Part shown: positions 1-7,733 of the stretch, piece by piece | Position numbering within the stretch: position 1 is the first letter of the stretch | How the letters are laid out: each line of letters begins with the position of its first letter | Source of the DNA: DATFWC01 sp045801465 | GTDB taxonomy: Bacteria; Pseudomonadota; Alphaproteobacteria; Rhizobiales; Xanthobacteraceae | NCBI GenBank assembly: GCA_045801465.1 | Contig: JBJMSU010000048.1 | Location: forward strand, 1-24,785 | Direction of reading: 5' to 3' | Length of the DNA stretch: 24,785 nt | The notes under the pieces: model-generated | The model's database searches: none | Told to the model about the DNA's origin: nothing | The model's input: only the letters and a program-made list of their open reading frames with translations | Program-made: the position numbers and the translations under genes

Positions 1-19
1 TCGTTCCTTATAATCGTTC

Positions 20-52
20 CAAGGTATTGGCGATAAACGGGTTTATACCTTG
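20..52. promoter_or_regulatory. Nested inverted repeats upstream of feoAB (candidate operator)
   Basis: CAAGGTAT at 20-27 is the exact reverse complement of ATACCTTG at 45-52. A second perfect repeat, ATAAAC/GTTTAT around a GG centre, lies at 33-46 and shares its right arm with the first. The block is about 60 bases upstream of the feoA start and is AT-richer than its surroundings, as expected of a promoter/operator. It does not match the Irr or Fur consensus I know, so the cognate regulator is unknown. An mRNA hairpin is an alternative reading. Confidence 0.4.
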
Positions 53-109
53 ACCTGTGGTCGCAGTCGCCACACATGGGGGAACAACTCGCAACAGGAA
101 GAGCCGCTC

Positions 110-391
110 ATGGCCGACGATGCTTTGCCGTCACCAGCGCAAGGGACGCCGCTCGGCGCGGCGCGGCCCGGCTTTTGCGGCCGCCTGCACATGATTGAGG
201 TCGGTCGCGACGTGCGTGGCTTGACCGCGGCGGAGCTCGAAACGCGCCTGGTCGAGCTCGGCTTTGTCGAAGGCGCCTATATCGAGCTTCTGCATGAAGG
301 AACGTTCGGCGGCGATCCCATCGCGGTGCGTGTGGACAACGCCACAGTCGCGCTCCGCCGTCGCGAGGCCATGGCGATCCTGGTGACGTGA
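110..391 (+). CDS. feoA: FeoA family ferrous iron transport protein
   Basis: A 93-residue cytosolic SH3-like FeoA-domain protein, the usual small partner of the FeoB Fe(II) permease. The domain spans roughly residues 20-93 and shows the typical order: a leucine-rich helix (LTAAELETRLVELGF), a Gly turn, then beta strands with DPIAVRV and a C-terminal ALRRREA segment. I chose the ATG at 110 rather than the upstream in-frame ATG at 50 because AGGAAGAG lies just before it and the extra 20 residues are not FeoA-like. Its stop overlaps a GTG at 388 in the feoB frame, so the two genes are translationally coupled. The N-terminal 20 residues are a low-complexity extension. Confidence 0.9.
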   Translation: MADDALPSPAQGTPLGAARPGFCGRLHMIEVGRDVRGLTAAELETRLVELGFVEGAYIELLHEGTFGGDPIAVRVDNATVALRRREAMAILVT

Positions 392-396
392 CCTTA

Positions 397-2283
397 ATGA
401 GCGTCATGAGCACGGCGGGCGATGCGAGCCCGTGGTCGTTTGCCCTGGTCGGGCCGCCGAACAGCGGAAAAACCGCCCTGTTCAATGCGCTCACCGGCAG
501 CCGCCAGAAGGTTGCCAATTATCCCGGCGTCACGGTCGAACGCAAAGCCGGCCTGTTGCAGACGCCGTCCGGCCGCCACGTCACACTGATCGATCTACCC
601 GGCACCTATTCATTGCGGGGCCGCAGCCCCGACGAAGAGATCACCCGCGATTTCGTGCTCGGACGCCTCACCGGCGAGCTGCGCCCCGATCTGTTGCTGT
701 GCGTGGCCGATGCCACCAATCTCCGTTTGGCGCTGCGTCTGGTGTTGGAGCTCAAGCGAGTCGGGATCCCGCTGATGCTCGTACTGAACATGTTCGACAT
801 CGCGCGGCGCCGCGGCATGGACATCGATCTCGAGCGCCTGTCGAGGGAGCTTGGCGTGCCCGTGGTCGCGGCCATCGCGGTGCGCCGCGGCGGCACCGAA
901 GAACTGCTCCGCCAGGTCGACGCGACGGCCACCGGCGGACGGCTCGTCGAATCGACCTGGACGCCGCCGACGGCTGCGCAATTGCGCGCCGCGCAAAAGG
1001 AAGCGGACCGCATCATCGAGGCGGCCGTGCGGATGCCGGCAAAGCCCGACACGCTGACGACGCGGCTCGACTCCGTCCTGCTTCATCCGGTCGCCGGTCT
1101 CGTCATTCTGCTCGGCATCTTGTTCATCATGTTTCAGGCCGTGTTCACCTGGGCGCGACCGCTGATGGACTTGATCTCGGCCGGTTTCGATGCCCTTGGA
1201 GCGCTGGCGCATGATGCGATTCCCGACGGCTTGTTGCAGAGCTTCATCCAGAACGGGGTGATCTCCGGGGTCGGCAGCGTCATCGTCTTCCTGCCGCAGA
1301 TCCTGATCCTGTTCCTGTTCATCCTGCTGTTGGAGGATCTGGGATACATGGCGCGTGCCGCGTTCCTGATGGATCGCATCATGGGCGGCGCCGGCCTGCA
1401 TGGCCGCGCCTTCATCCCGCTTCTGTCGAGCTTCGCCTGCGCCATTCCCGGCATCATGGCCACAAGAGTGATCGACAATCGGCGCGATCGATTGACCACC
1501 ATCCTGGTGGCGCCGCTGATGACCTGCTCGGCGCGCATTCCGGTGTATACGCTGATCATCTCCGCCTTCATTCCGCCGACCTATGTCTGGGGCTGGATCA
1601 GCCTGCAGGGCATGGTGATGTTCGGCCTCTATGCCGCCGGGATCATCAGCGCGCTCGCCGTCTCTTTCGTCGTCAAGCACTTGTTCTGGCGCGAGGAGCA
1701 CACGGCCCCGTTCATGTTGGAAATGCCGGACTACAAGCTGCCGCGCCCGCGCAGCGTCGCCATCGGCCTGATGATCCGCGCCAAGATATTCCTGCAGCGC
1801 GCGGGCACGACCATCTTCTCCATGATGGTTCTCATCTGGTTCCTTGCCTCCTTCCCGCGGCCGCCGGAGGGCGCGCACGAACCCGCCATCAATTTCAGCC
1901 TGGCGGCCATGCTCGGCAATGCCATTCAACCGGTCCTGGCGCCGCTCGGATTCAACTGGCAGATCAGCGTGGCGTTAATCCCCGGCATGGCGGCGCGGGA
2001 AGTCGCGGTCGCGGCGCTCGGAACCGTCTATGCGATCGAGGGCGGCAAGGAGGCGGCGGAACAGATCGGCCAGGCGCTGGCCAGCAAATGGTCGCTCGCA
2101 ACCGCGCTTGCGTTGCTCACGTGGTACATTTTTGCCCCGCAATGCGCATCGACTCTCGCCGTGATCCGGCGCGAGACCGGCGGCTGGCGCTTCATGGCGA
2201 TCACCTTCGCGTACATGCTGGCGCTCGCCTACGGGGCCGCCCTCGCCACCTACAATATCGCCGTTGCGTTCGGAGCGGGTTAG
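397..2283 (+). CDS. feoB: Ferrous iron transporter FeoB
   Basis: Inner-membrane Fe(II) uptake permease with a cytosolic G domain. Counting from the GTG at 388, G1 is GPPNSGKT (residues 22-29), the G2 Thr sits in PGVTVE (about 49), G3 is DLPG (69-72) and G4 is NMFD (134-137). The second half is hydrophobic, with two Gate/nucleoside-recognition blocks and the FeoB signature MTCSARIPVY. At about 630 residues it is shorter than the E. coli protein (773), but both Gate regions are present. Possible starts are GTG 388, ATG 397 and ATG 406; 397 is chosen for its spacing from GGTGA in the end of feoA. No feoC follows. The next gene is convergent, so the operon is feoAB only. Confidence 0.95.
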   Translation: MSVMSTAGDASPWSFALVGPPNSGKTALFNALTGSRQKVANYPGVTVERKAGLLQTPSGRHVTLIDLPGTYSLRGRSPDEEITRDFVLGRLTGELRPDLLLCVADATNLRLALRLVLELKRVGIPLMLVLNMFDIARRRGMDIDLERLSRELGVPVVAAIAVRRGGTEELLRQVDATATGGRLVESTWTPPTAAQLRAAQKEADRIIEAAVRMPAKPDTLTTRLDSVLLHPVAGLVILLGILFIMFQAVFTWARPLMDLISAGFDALGALAHDAIPDGLLQSFIQNGVISGVGSVIVFLPQILILFLFILLLEDLGYMARAAFLMDRIMGGAGLHGRAFIPLLSSFACAIPGIMATRVIDNRRDRLTTILVAPLMTCSARIPVYTLIISAFIPPTYVWGWISLQGMVMFGLYAAGIISALAVSFVVKHLFWREEHTAPFMLEMPDYKLPRPRSVAIGLMIRAKIFLQRAGTTIFSMMVLIWFLASFPRPPEGAHEPAINFSLAAMLGNAIQPVLAPLGFNWQISVALIPGMAAREVAVAALGTVYAIEGGKEAAEQIGQALASKWSLATALALLTWYIFAPQCASTLAVIRRETGGWRFMAITFAYMLALAYGAALATYNIAVAFGAG

Positions 2284-2372
2284 CAACAGATTGCGCGATC
2301 AGTGCAGGACGCGCTTGTGCTCCCGGGCGGCGACGCCTGACGATGACGCAAAGCGACGGTGCTACTGCGAGC

Positions 2373-3293
2373 TCAGCGAGTCTGCAGCATCTGCTGGAGT
2401 ATCTCTTCGACTGAACAAGGCGAAATCCCAAGCTCGCCAAACCCCGGGGAGTCCGGTGATGCGACGTTGTCGACTTCCATCAGCTCCACTTGGTTGCGGG
2501 TAACGGGGGACCGCGGCAGCATTTCACTCATGCGGGCCAGGACGTGCCAGACGGCAAATGGAAGCGGAACGAGCGTGGGCTTGAGCCCGGCCTCCCGTGC
2601 AATGATACGCACGAGTTCTTCGTAAGCGTAGATCCGCGGGCCGCCGCACTGAAAGGTCACCGCGCGTGTCTCGGGGCGCTGCATCGCTACGGCGGTCGCC
2701 GCCGCCACGTCGTCGACATAGGCTGGCTGCAATCGGGTCCGGCCGCTGCCGAACATCGGATAGACCGGAAGTCTGCGGATAAGGTTGACGATCGTGGTCA
2801 GGAATGCGTCATCCGGTCCGAACATCACGGCCGGGCGAACGATTGTCGCACCGGCAAAGGCAGCCCGCACCGCGAGCTCGCCTTCACCCCGCTTGCGAAT
2901 GTAGGGAGACGAAGAGATGGGATCGGCCCCGATGCCGGAAATGTGGAGGAGCCGCTCGACTCCGGCGCGCCGGGCCTGGGCGGCCACGAGTTGGGCGGAT
3001 TCTACGTGCACGGCATGAAATGTCTCCTGTCCGCGCTCGACGTAGAGGCTCACCGCATTGACGACGCCATAAGCGCCGGCAACAGAATCGGCGACCGACC
3101 GCTCGTCGCGAATATCGGCTTTCGTCAACTGGAGTTGCGGATCATCGGGCCCAAACAGCCCGCGAGCGCGATCGGGATGCCGCGCCGAGACCCGAACGGA
3201 AAAATCCCGCTGACGAAGATGGCGAACGACGCGACGGCCAAGAAACCCGGTTCCGCCGAATACGGTCACGGTGCGATTGTTCGTGTCCGCCAT
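2373..3293 (-). CDS. Atypical SDR, NAD(P)-binding NDUFA9-like protein
   Basis: A 306-residue atypical short-chain dehydrogenase/reductase of the NmrA/complex I NDUFA9-like group. The N-terminal Rossmann motif GGTGFLG (residues 13-19) follows a beta strand, with an Arg-rich stretch at about 38-45 that would favour NADP(H). The remaining pattern (HVESAQLVAAQARRAG, LLHISGIGAD, TIVRPAVMFGPDD, YVDDVA) is characteristic of the family. A classical YxxxK active site is not evident; PYIRKRGEGE occupies that position, which suggests a binding rather than a dehydrogenase role, although activity cannot be excluded. It is convergent with feoB (89-base gap, no strong terminator) and monocistronic as far as can be seen. 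Confidence 0.85.
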   Translation of the reverse strand: MADTNNRTVTVFGGTGFLGRRVVRHLRQRDFSVRVSARHPDRARGLFGPDDPQLQLTKADIRDERSVADSVAGAYGVVNAVSLYVERGQETFHAVHVESAQLVAAQARRAGVERLLHISGIGADPISSSPYIRKRGEGELAVRAAFAGATIVRPAVMFGPDDAFLTTIVNLIRRLPVYPMFGSGRTRLQPAYVDDVAAATAVAMQRPETRAVTFQCGGPRIYAYEELVRIIAREAGLKPTLVPLPFAVWHVLARMSEMLPRSPVTRNQVELMEVDNVASPDSPGFGELGISPCSVEEILQQMLQTR

Positions 3294-3387
3294 CGCTCGA
3301 CTTGATCAGCTGGTGCTGCACCGCAGGGGTAATGTGGATGGCTCTGTGGCCGAAAACACCCTGCCGGGATCGGGGTCGCATCCGCGA

Positions 3388-3678
3388 TCAGTGCTTGCTG
3401 CCAAGCTCGACAATGGCGTCGGTCGGTTCGGGCTCGTGCGGCGCCAGCTTCGTCAGGTTCTCGTCGCTCCAGTTGGCGAGATTGACCACTCTTCCGGCCT
3501 GAACGCCCGCCTCGGCAGGTTCGGCCGGCTCCACGATGTTGAGTCCGTTGCTGTCGAGAAAGAAAGTATGCTCCCCGAACAGCTCATTGAGCTGCGAAAC
3601 CGCCGGGTGATCGTCGGGAATGGCCTGGGCCTCGAATTGGCTCAAAGTCCTCTCGACCTGTGTGGCAGTCAATTTCAT
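3388..3678 (-). CDS. Conserved 96-residue protein of unknown function (copy 1)
   Basis: I do not recognise a named domain. The protein is soluble, acidic and lacks a signal peptide. It begins MKLTATQVERTLSQ, with central IPDDHP, FFLD, GLNIVEP and NLANWSD motifs and a HEPEPTDAIVE tail. The start at 3678 follows an AAGGAG ribosome-binding site about 8 bases upstream; the longer upstream reading frame is rejected. A second copy of the same length lies at 6356-6646 on the same strand; by my alignment 74 of 96 residues are identical. The conservation pattern and good SD sequences show that both are real genes. The histidine and acidic residues are shared, but no catalytic pattern can be named. Confidence 0.8.
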   Translation of the reverse strand: MKLTATQVERTLSQFEAQAIPDDHPAVSQLNELFGEHTFFLDSNGLNIVEPAEPAEAGVQAGRVVNLANWSDENLTKLAPHEPEPTDAIVELGSKH

Positions 3679-4128
3679 TGCTTGCTCCTTCGTGTTGGAC
3701 TTGCGCGACAAGGCCACGCGCCACCGCGTGCTACGGGGGCCTCCCACGTCGAGGTGGTCAAACGGCATAGGTCATCCGCTCATCCCGCGGAGACTCACGT
3801 AGGGTGTCCCGCCGTATGGTCAACCGAAAATTCGAAACGGCAGCGCAACGCAGCGGACAGCATCACGCGCCCTGCGGCCTGAGCATCCCGCGCCGGACAC
3901 TTGCGGCTCGTCGCGCTCGCGCTGCTGGAAGCAAGTTCTTGGAATCGTTCGCGCTATTGTCAACGCCAGAAACCCTCCTGCCTGGCGATGAAATGGTCTA
4001 TTCCGGCCGGGCGCGATCCTTCTCGCCTTGATCTGTCGATACATGTGGTCGCGATGTGGTCGCGACATGGCGAAGTCGCCCAGATTGGCCGTGCTCGTGG
4101 CGGCGGCCGTCTCCTGCATCAAATGTCG
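3679..4128. other. 450-base intergenic region
   Basis: No convincing gene. The part next to the 96-residue gene (about 3736-3810) is its upstream region and resembles the DNA upstream of the second copy (about 6694-6765). At 4043-4064 an 11-base unit (ATGTGGTCGCG) is repeated twice in tandem, followed by ACATG, which forms a short inverted repeat with the preceding CATGT. A 100-residue minus-strand frame at 3820-4122 has no recognisable features and was not accepted. Confidence 0.5.
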
Positions 4129-5121
4129 TCAGGCCGGGTCCGAGCCTCGCGCTCGCGGCTGAACAGCGGGATTGGCCAGCCGCAGGCTCAAGCCTTTTTC
4201 GAACGCCACGATCTGTTCGAACGTCTCGCCGAAATACAGCTCGAAGTTCGGCCATTCGGCCCAGCCGAGATGCGGGGTGCACAGCACGTTCGGCATCGAC
4301 AGGAACGGGTGATCGCCGTTCATAATCGGCTCTTGCTCGTACACGTCGACCGCCGCATAGCCGGGCCGGCCGTTCTTCAGCGCCTGCAGCAAGGCGCCCG
4401 GCGCGATGAGCTCGGCGCGCGCAGTGTTCACGAGCAAGGCCGTCGGTTTCATCCGGGCGAGATCGTCCGCGCCGACGATCGCGCGTGTGTCGCGGGTGAG
4501 CCGCACATGCAGCGACAGCACGTCGGCGCGCACGAACAGGTCTTGCTGGCTTGCGGCCGCCGCGTAGCCGGCCGCCGCGGCTCTCTCCAGTGACGCCTTC
4601 TGGCCCCAGACGAGGATCTCCATGCCGAGACCGCGGCCGCCTTCGGCGACCAACCGGCCGATATGGCCGAGGCCGAAGATGCCCAGCGTCGATCCGCGCA
4701 AGCGGTGCGACAGCGTGCACGGCCACCGGCCGCGTTTCATGCGCTCGGCTTCGAGCGCCACGTTGCGGCGAGACGCCATGATCAGCGCGAGCGTGAGCTC
4801 GGCCGGCGCGACGGGCGAATTGCTTTTTCCCGTCACCACCGCAATGCCAAGCTCGGTGCAGGCGGCGAAATCGATGACGTGCGAGTTGCGCCCGACCAGC
4901 GCGATCAATCTCAGCTTCGGCAGCCGCTCGAGAACGGCACGCGAGAGCGCAACCCGCTCACGGATCGCGACCACCACGTCGGCGTCGCGCAGGCGCTCCA
5001 CGAGCTCGGCCATATCGCGTGCCGGCTCGCGGTAGCGGGTGACGTTGTGATGGCGGATCAGCGCATAGCAATCGAGCCGATCGACCAGATCCTGATAATC
5101 ATCCGGTATGACGATCTTCAT
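4129..5121 (-). CDS. D-2-hydroxyacid dehydrogenase family protein
   Basis: A 330-residue NAD(P)-dependent oxidoreductase of the D-isomer-specific 2-hydroxyacid dehydrogenase family (phosphoglycerate dehydrogenase-like), which interconverts 2-keto and D-2-hydroxy acids. The nucleotide-binding GLGHIG is at residues 150-155. The catalytic triad positions are filled: Arg235 in NTARAEL, Glu264 in YEQEP and His284 in TPHLGW. The usual NTSRG motif is changed to NTARA, and the substrate loop (VGRNSHVID) differs from SerA, so the substrate cannot be assigned. The gene ends in a 450-base gap and starts 282 bases from the next gene, so it is probably a single unit. A start at ATG 5121 gives the normal family N-terminus (MKIVIPDDYQ). 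Confidence 0.9.
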   Translation of the reverse strand: MKIVIPDDYQDLVDRLDCYALIRHHNVTRYREPARDMAELVERLRDADVVVAIRERVALSRAVLERLPKLRLIALVGRNSHVIDFAACTELGIAVVTGKSNSPVAPAELTLALIMASRRNVALEAERMKRGRWPCTLSHRLRGSTLGIFGLGHIGRLVAEGGRGLGMEILVWGQKASLERAAAAGYAAAASQQDLFVRADVLSLHVRLTRDTRAIVGADDLARMKPTALLVNTARAELIAPGALLQALKNGRPGYAAVDVYEQEPIMNGDHPFLSMPNVLCTPHLGWAEWPNFELYFGETFEQIVAFEKGLSLRLANPAVQPRARGSDPA

Positions 5122-5278
5122 CCTCGTGCCCCGCTTCCGTGTGCTCCCTAAAGTGCCGCTTGGTCGGCTTTGCCAAGCGTGACTGTAAACCGCCCGCCCC
5201 CGAAGCGCACAAGGCCGCTCGGTGGCACAAGACAGCCGTCATGAGCCGACGAGACGATATGGGTCGCGGCAGCAGCGC

Positions 5279-5304
5279 GGAACCGTTGGGGCTGGCCGGC
5301 AGTT
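5279..5304 (+). promoter_or_regulatory. Candidate EcfG general-stress promoter
   Basis: GGAAC at 5279-5283 is followed after 17 bases by AGTT (5301-5304). The alphaproteobacterial EcfG/RpoE2 consensus is GGAAC-N16/17-CGTT, so only the first base of the -10 differs. It points at the small gene starting at 5404, about 100 bases downstream. Confidence 0.45.
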
Positions 5305-5403
5305 TCTAGGGTTAGACGAGCCGCGGTGAACGAGCAGCCGCAAAGTGCACTGCGCAACAATGGAGGGGCAGGCTCAAATCACAGGAAGGGAGGTACCCCG
5401 CCG

Positions 5404-5556
5404 ATGATCCGTAAGCTGAAATCGGGCGCGTACCGCCTGTATTCCCGCAATGTCAATCCGAAGACCGGCAAACGCCGGAACCTCGGCACCTTCAAGACCC
5501 GTGCCGCGGCGGAGAAGCACGAGCGCGACGTGCAGTATTTCAAGCGTGCCGGGTGA
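5404..5556 (+). CDS. 50-residue basic protein resembling an integrase Arm-type DNA-binding segment
   Basis: A 50-residue, strongly basic protein. The start at ATG 5404 is set by GGGAGG at 5388-5393, ten bases upstream; an in-frame ATG-less extension to 5326 (a GTG start) is less likely. The sequence pattern (IRKLKSGAYRLYSR, PKTGKRRNLGTFKT, AAAEKHERDVQ) looks like the three-strand-plus-helix N-terminal DNA-binding module of tyrosine integrases or AP2-like domains. I recall similar stand-alone short proteins in Hyphomicrobiales, but no function. There is no catalytic integrase domain nearby, so this is not an integrase remnant in an obvious mobile element. A candidate EcfG promoter lies upstream at 5279. 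Confidence 0.75.
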   Translation: MIRKLKSGAYRLYSRNVNPKTGKRRNLGTFKTRAAAEKHERDVQYFKRAG

Positions 5557-5852
5557 TGCGGCGATTCCCACAAAGAGGCCAAAAACGGTGCGCCGGGCCG
5601 GCAACAATTGCTCGCTCCGGCGGCATGCGCGGTCGCGCGTGCGTGCGCCTGTCGGACGTGCTCGGACGCATCGATCAAGCCTCTGACTGGCGTTCTGGAG
5701 CTATTTCTCTTTGCGACGCGTCGCCTCGACGTACCGAAATCGGGCAAGTTGGCGGGAACTTCTCCCCGCGAATCTGTTTGTCCCGGATGCCAGGCGGCTA
5801 CGGCTCGCTTGCTTCAATGGACAGCGCAGCCTCTCAGTGCGAGGAGGAAGAC

Positions 5853-6239
5853 ATGCAACTATCGACGGTCTCGCTCGCCGTCGCGGTTCTCACTGCCGCG
5901 TGGGTCTTGTCCATTCCGGCAGCCAACGCGCAGGCTCCATCGCCGTCTTCGCTCTCCGCGCAATCGCAGACCCACAACATCCCGGACGAGAGGCTCGATG
6001 CGGCTGCGGCCGCCCTCGAACGCGTGGTGAGCCTCACCCAGGATTACCAAGGACGAATGTTCGCAGCGCCGCCGTCGAAACAGGACCGGATTGCCGAAGA
6101 GGCCAAGCGCGCCCTGGTGAAGGCGGTTACCGATCAGGGGCTGTCGATTGCCGAGTACGCCTCGATTCTGGAGGCGGCACAGAAGGATCCTGACTTTCGG
6201 GGAAAACTCCTTCAGCGCATGAATCCATCGGCCAATTGA
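5853..6239 (+). CDS. Exported DUF4168-like protein
   Basis: A 128-residue protein with a clear Sec signal peptide: a hydrophobic core (LAVAVLTAAWVL) ending in PAANAQA, cleavage expected after about residue 26. The mature part resembles DUF4168: LDAAAAALERVVSLTQDY, then an amphipathic helix and an AEYASILEAAQKDPDFRGKLLQR end. Its predicted location is the periplasm. The start is fixed by GAGGAGGAAG at 5841-5850; the longer open frame beginning at 5553 has no supporting features. A weak GGAAC...GTTT element sits at 5755-5779. Function unknown; related proteins are described only as domain-of-unknown-function exported proteins. Confidence 0.8.
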   Translation: MQLSTVSLAVAVLTAAWVLSIPAANAQAPSPSSLSAQSQTHNIPDERLDAAAAALERVVSLTQDYQGRMFAAPPSKQDRIAEEAKRALVKAVTDQGLSIAEYASILEAAQKDPDFRGKLLQRMNPSAN

Positions 6240-6355
6240 TCGCCGCGTCACGGCTTCAAGTGCAGATCCGCCCAGTGTCCCGATTCCGAAGTTCGCAATC
6301 TAAGACTCGCGAGGCAACCGTATGAGAACTTCGGGCTCGCGGCACTCGCGGCGAA

Positions 6356-6646
6356 TCAATGCGTGCTCCCGAATTCGACAATTGCGTCGGTCGGTTCGGG
6401 CTCATGCGTGGCGAGCTTCGTCAGCTTCGCATCGCTCCAGTTGGCCAGATTGACGATTCTCCCGAGCTGAACGCCCGCCTGGGTGGCTTCGGCCGGCTCG
6501 ACGATATTGAGTCCCTTCCTGTCGAGAAAAAACGTGTGATCTCCGAACAGCTCATAGAGCTGCGGGACCCCCGGGTGATCATCGGGAATCGCCTTCGCTT
6601 CGACCTGACTCAGAATTCGTTGCACCTGTGCGGGAGTCAATTTCAT
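6356..6646 (-). CDS. Conserved 96-residue protein of unknown function (copy 2)
   Basis: Paralogue of the gene at 3388-3678: identical length, and 74 of 96 residues identical by my count. The invariant blocks include IPDDHP, HTFFLD, GLNIVEPAE, NLANWSD, LTKLA and HEPEPTDAIVE. The substitutions are spread along the protein and many are conservative, which suggests both copies are under protein-level selection. The start at ATG 6646 is preceded by AAGGAG in the same context as copy 1. The upstream DNA at about 6694-6765 is also similar to that of copy 1. It is convergent with the DUF4168-like gene. No known fold or active site is recognised. Confidence 0.8.
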   Translation of the reverse strand: MKLTPAQVQRILSQVEAKAIPDDHPGVPQLYELFGDHTFFLDRKGLNIVEPAEATQAGVQLGRIVNLANWSDAKLTKLATHEPEPTDAIVEFGSTH

Positions 6647-6980
6647 CGCCGACTCCTTCGGATTTGCACCAGTCACGTGCAACCGCGCGATAAGGGGCCT
6701 GACACGTCGAAGTCGTCGAAAGCCCTGTCGTTCGCTCACCCGCTGCGACACACGTAAGACGTTCCAGTCGGTCGTCAATGGGCCATCGAACGAGAAGCAG
6801 GGGCCGTCGGCTTACGGATTGCGTCATTGCCGATAAAGGAAGGCCACGCCTGGTTCGGCCAGAGCCCACGGGTCCTCTATGGCCAGCGCAACAAACGCGG
6901 GCAGTGCCGATCCCCGTCAGACCGGGAAAGCCCATCCGACATTGCGAACAGCGATCCCTCGGCTATCGCGTACGGCTTCC
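6647..6980. other. 334-base intergenic region
   Basis: No gene is supported. The first 120 bases are the upstream region of the second 96-residue gene, containing the block shared with copy 1 (about 6694-6765, including GACACACGTAAG). The remainder, up to the stop of the 56-residue minus-strand gene, shows no clear terminator or repeat. Confidence 0.5.
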
Positions 6981-7151
6981 TCAGAACGCGTCCGGGTTCT
7001 CGGCGACCGGCAGATCCTTCGCCTTCACCATCAGCTCGAAGGTCGAAACGGTGGTCTGCGCCGCATAGGTGACGCCAGCATTTGGCTTCAGCATGAAAAC
7101 GGCGCCGGCGCCCACGAGGACGGCGGCGGTAACGATCGCGATAGTGCGCAT
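6981..7151 (-). CDS. 56-residue membrane-anchored or exported protein of unknown function
   Basis: A short gene starting at ATG 7151 behind AGAGGAG (about 8 bases upstream on the minus strand). The N-terminus MRTIAIVTAAVLVGAGAVFML is a hydrophobic signal or anchor of about 20 residues. The remaining 35 residues (KPNAG, YAAQTTVSTFELMVKAKDLPVAEN) form a short soluble tail. No family with a known function is recognised. It is divergent from the exported protein at 7380, with a 228-base gap that probably holds both promoters. Longer frames reading through this start are shadows of the neighbour. Confidence 0.65.
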   Translation of the reverse strand: MRTIAIVTAAVLVGAGAVFMLKPNAGVTYAAQTTVSTFELMVKAKDLPVAENPDAF

Positions 7152-7379
7152 CAATGGCTCCTCTGGCGTGATCCCGATGAGACGGGAGCCGCCCGTCGGC
7201 CGTGAGACGCAGCCCGGTGAGGATAGGTTCAAAACGATCCTGTGCGGCCGCACACGCGCGGCGCCTAACGTGCGTCTCCGCACAAAGCACGGCCGAAACG
7301 CTCCCTGCCTTTGAACGCGAGATCGGCTCGGGCGACCAAACGGCCAGCCCATAGGCCCCAGCTCGCAACAGGACGACCC

Positions 7380-7733
7380 ATGATCGGATTTGCCAAGCTC
7401 GCCTGTCCTCTTGCCGTTCTCGCGGTTCTTTCCCTTACCGGCGCGCCGGCCAAGGCGCAGTTCGCCGGGATGGATGAGGGCCAGATGCAGCAATTCGCTC
7501 CCTTGCTGGAGATGATGAAGGAGAAAATGGGCAAGCGCCGGTTCGGCCAGTTGATGCAGACGATGGGGCCGATGATCCTGCAGATGGAGGAGCAAGGCGG
7601 CCTCTCGGGCCTGACGGGCGGCAACATGCCGGCCACGGGCAGTCTGGAACTGGGCCAGATGATCGGCCTGATCGGCCCGATGACAGACTTGGTCCACCGC
7701 CGTAACGGCAAGGGCCGTCGTCATCACCGGTGA
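7380..7733 (+). CDS. Exported Met/Gln-rich protein of unknown function
   Basis: A 117-residue protein with a Sec signal peptide (hydrophobic CPLAVLAVLSLTG, cleavage after APAKA near residue 26). The mature part is unusually rich in methionine, glutamine and glycine (GMDEGQMQQFAPLLEMMKEKMG, QLMQTMGPMILQM, LGQMIGLIGPM) and ends in a basic RRNGKGRRHHR tail. The start at ATG 7380 is supported by AGGA six bases upstream and by the signal peptide beginning immediately after it. Methionine-rich periplasmic proteins sometimes bind copper or silver; that is only an inference here, since no defined Met motif spacing is apparent. Confidence 0.7.
   Translation: MIGFAKLACPLAVLAVLSLTGAPAKAQFAGMDEGQMQQFAPLLEMMKEKMGKRRFGQLMQTMGPMILQMEEQGGLSGLTGGNMPATGSLELGQMIGLIGPMTDLVHRRNGKGRRHHR

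Noticed and set aside
610..1929. Long minus-strand open frame opposite feoB
   Set aside because: Antisense shadow of a well-supported gene in GC-rich DNA; Gln/Arg/His-rich composition without any recognisable domain.
2321..2340. Possible terminator between feoB and the SDR gene
   Set aside because: Only a four- to five-base GGCG/CGCC stem and no T-run.
3820..4122. 100-residue minus-strand frame in the 450-base gap
   Set aside because: No SD, no domain, Arg/Pro-rich shadow-like composition.
6739..6765. GGAAC on the minus strand upstream of the second 96-residue gene
   Set aside because: No GTT at the required distance, and the GGAAC is not present upstream of copy 1.
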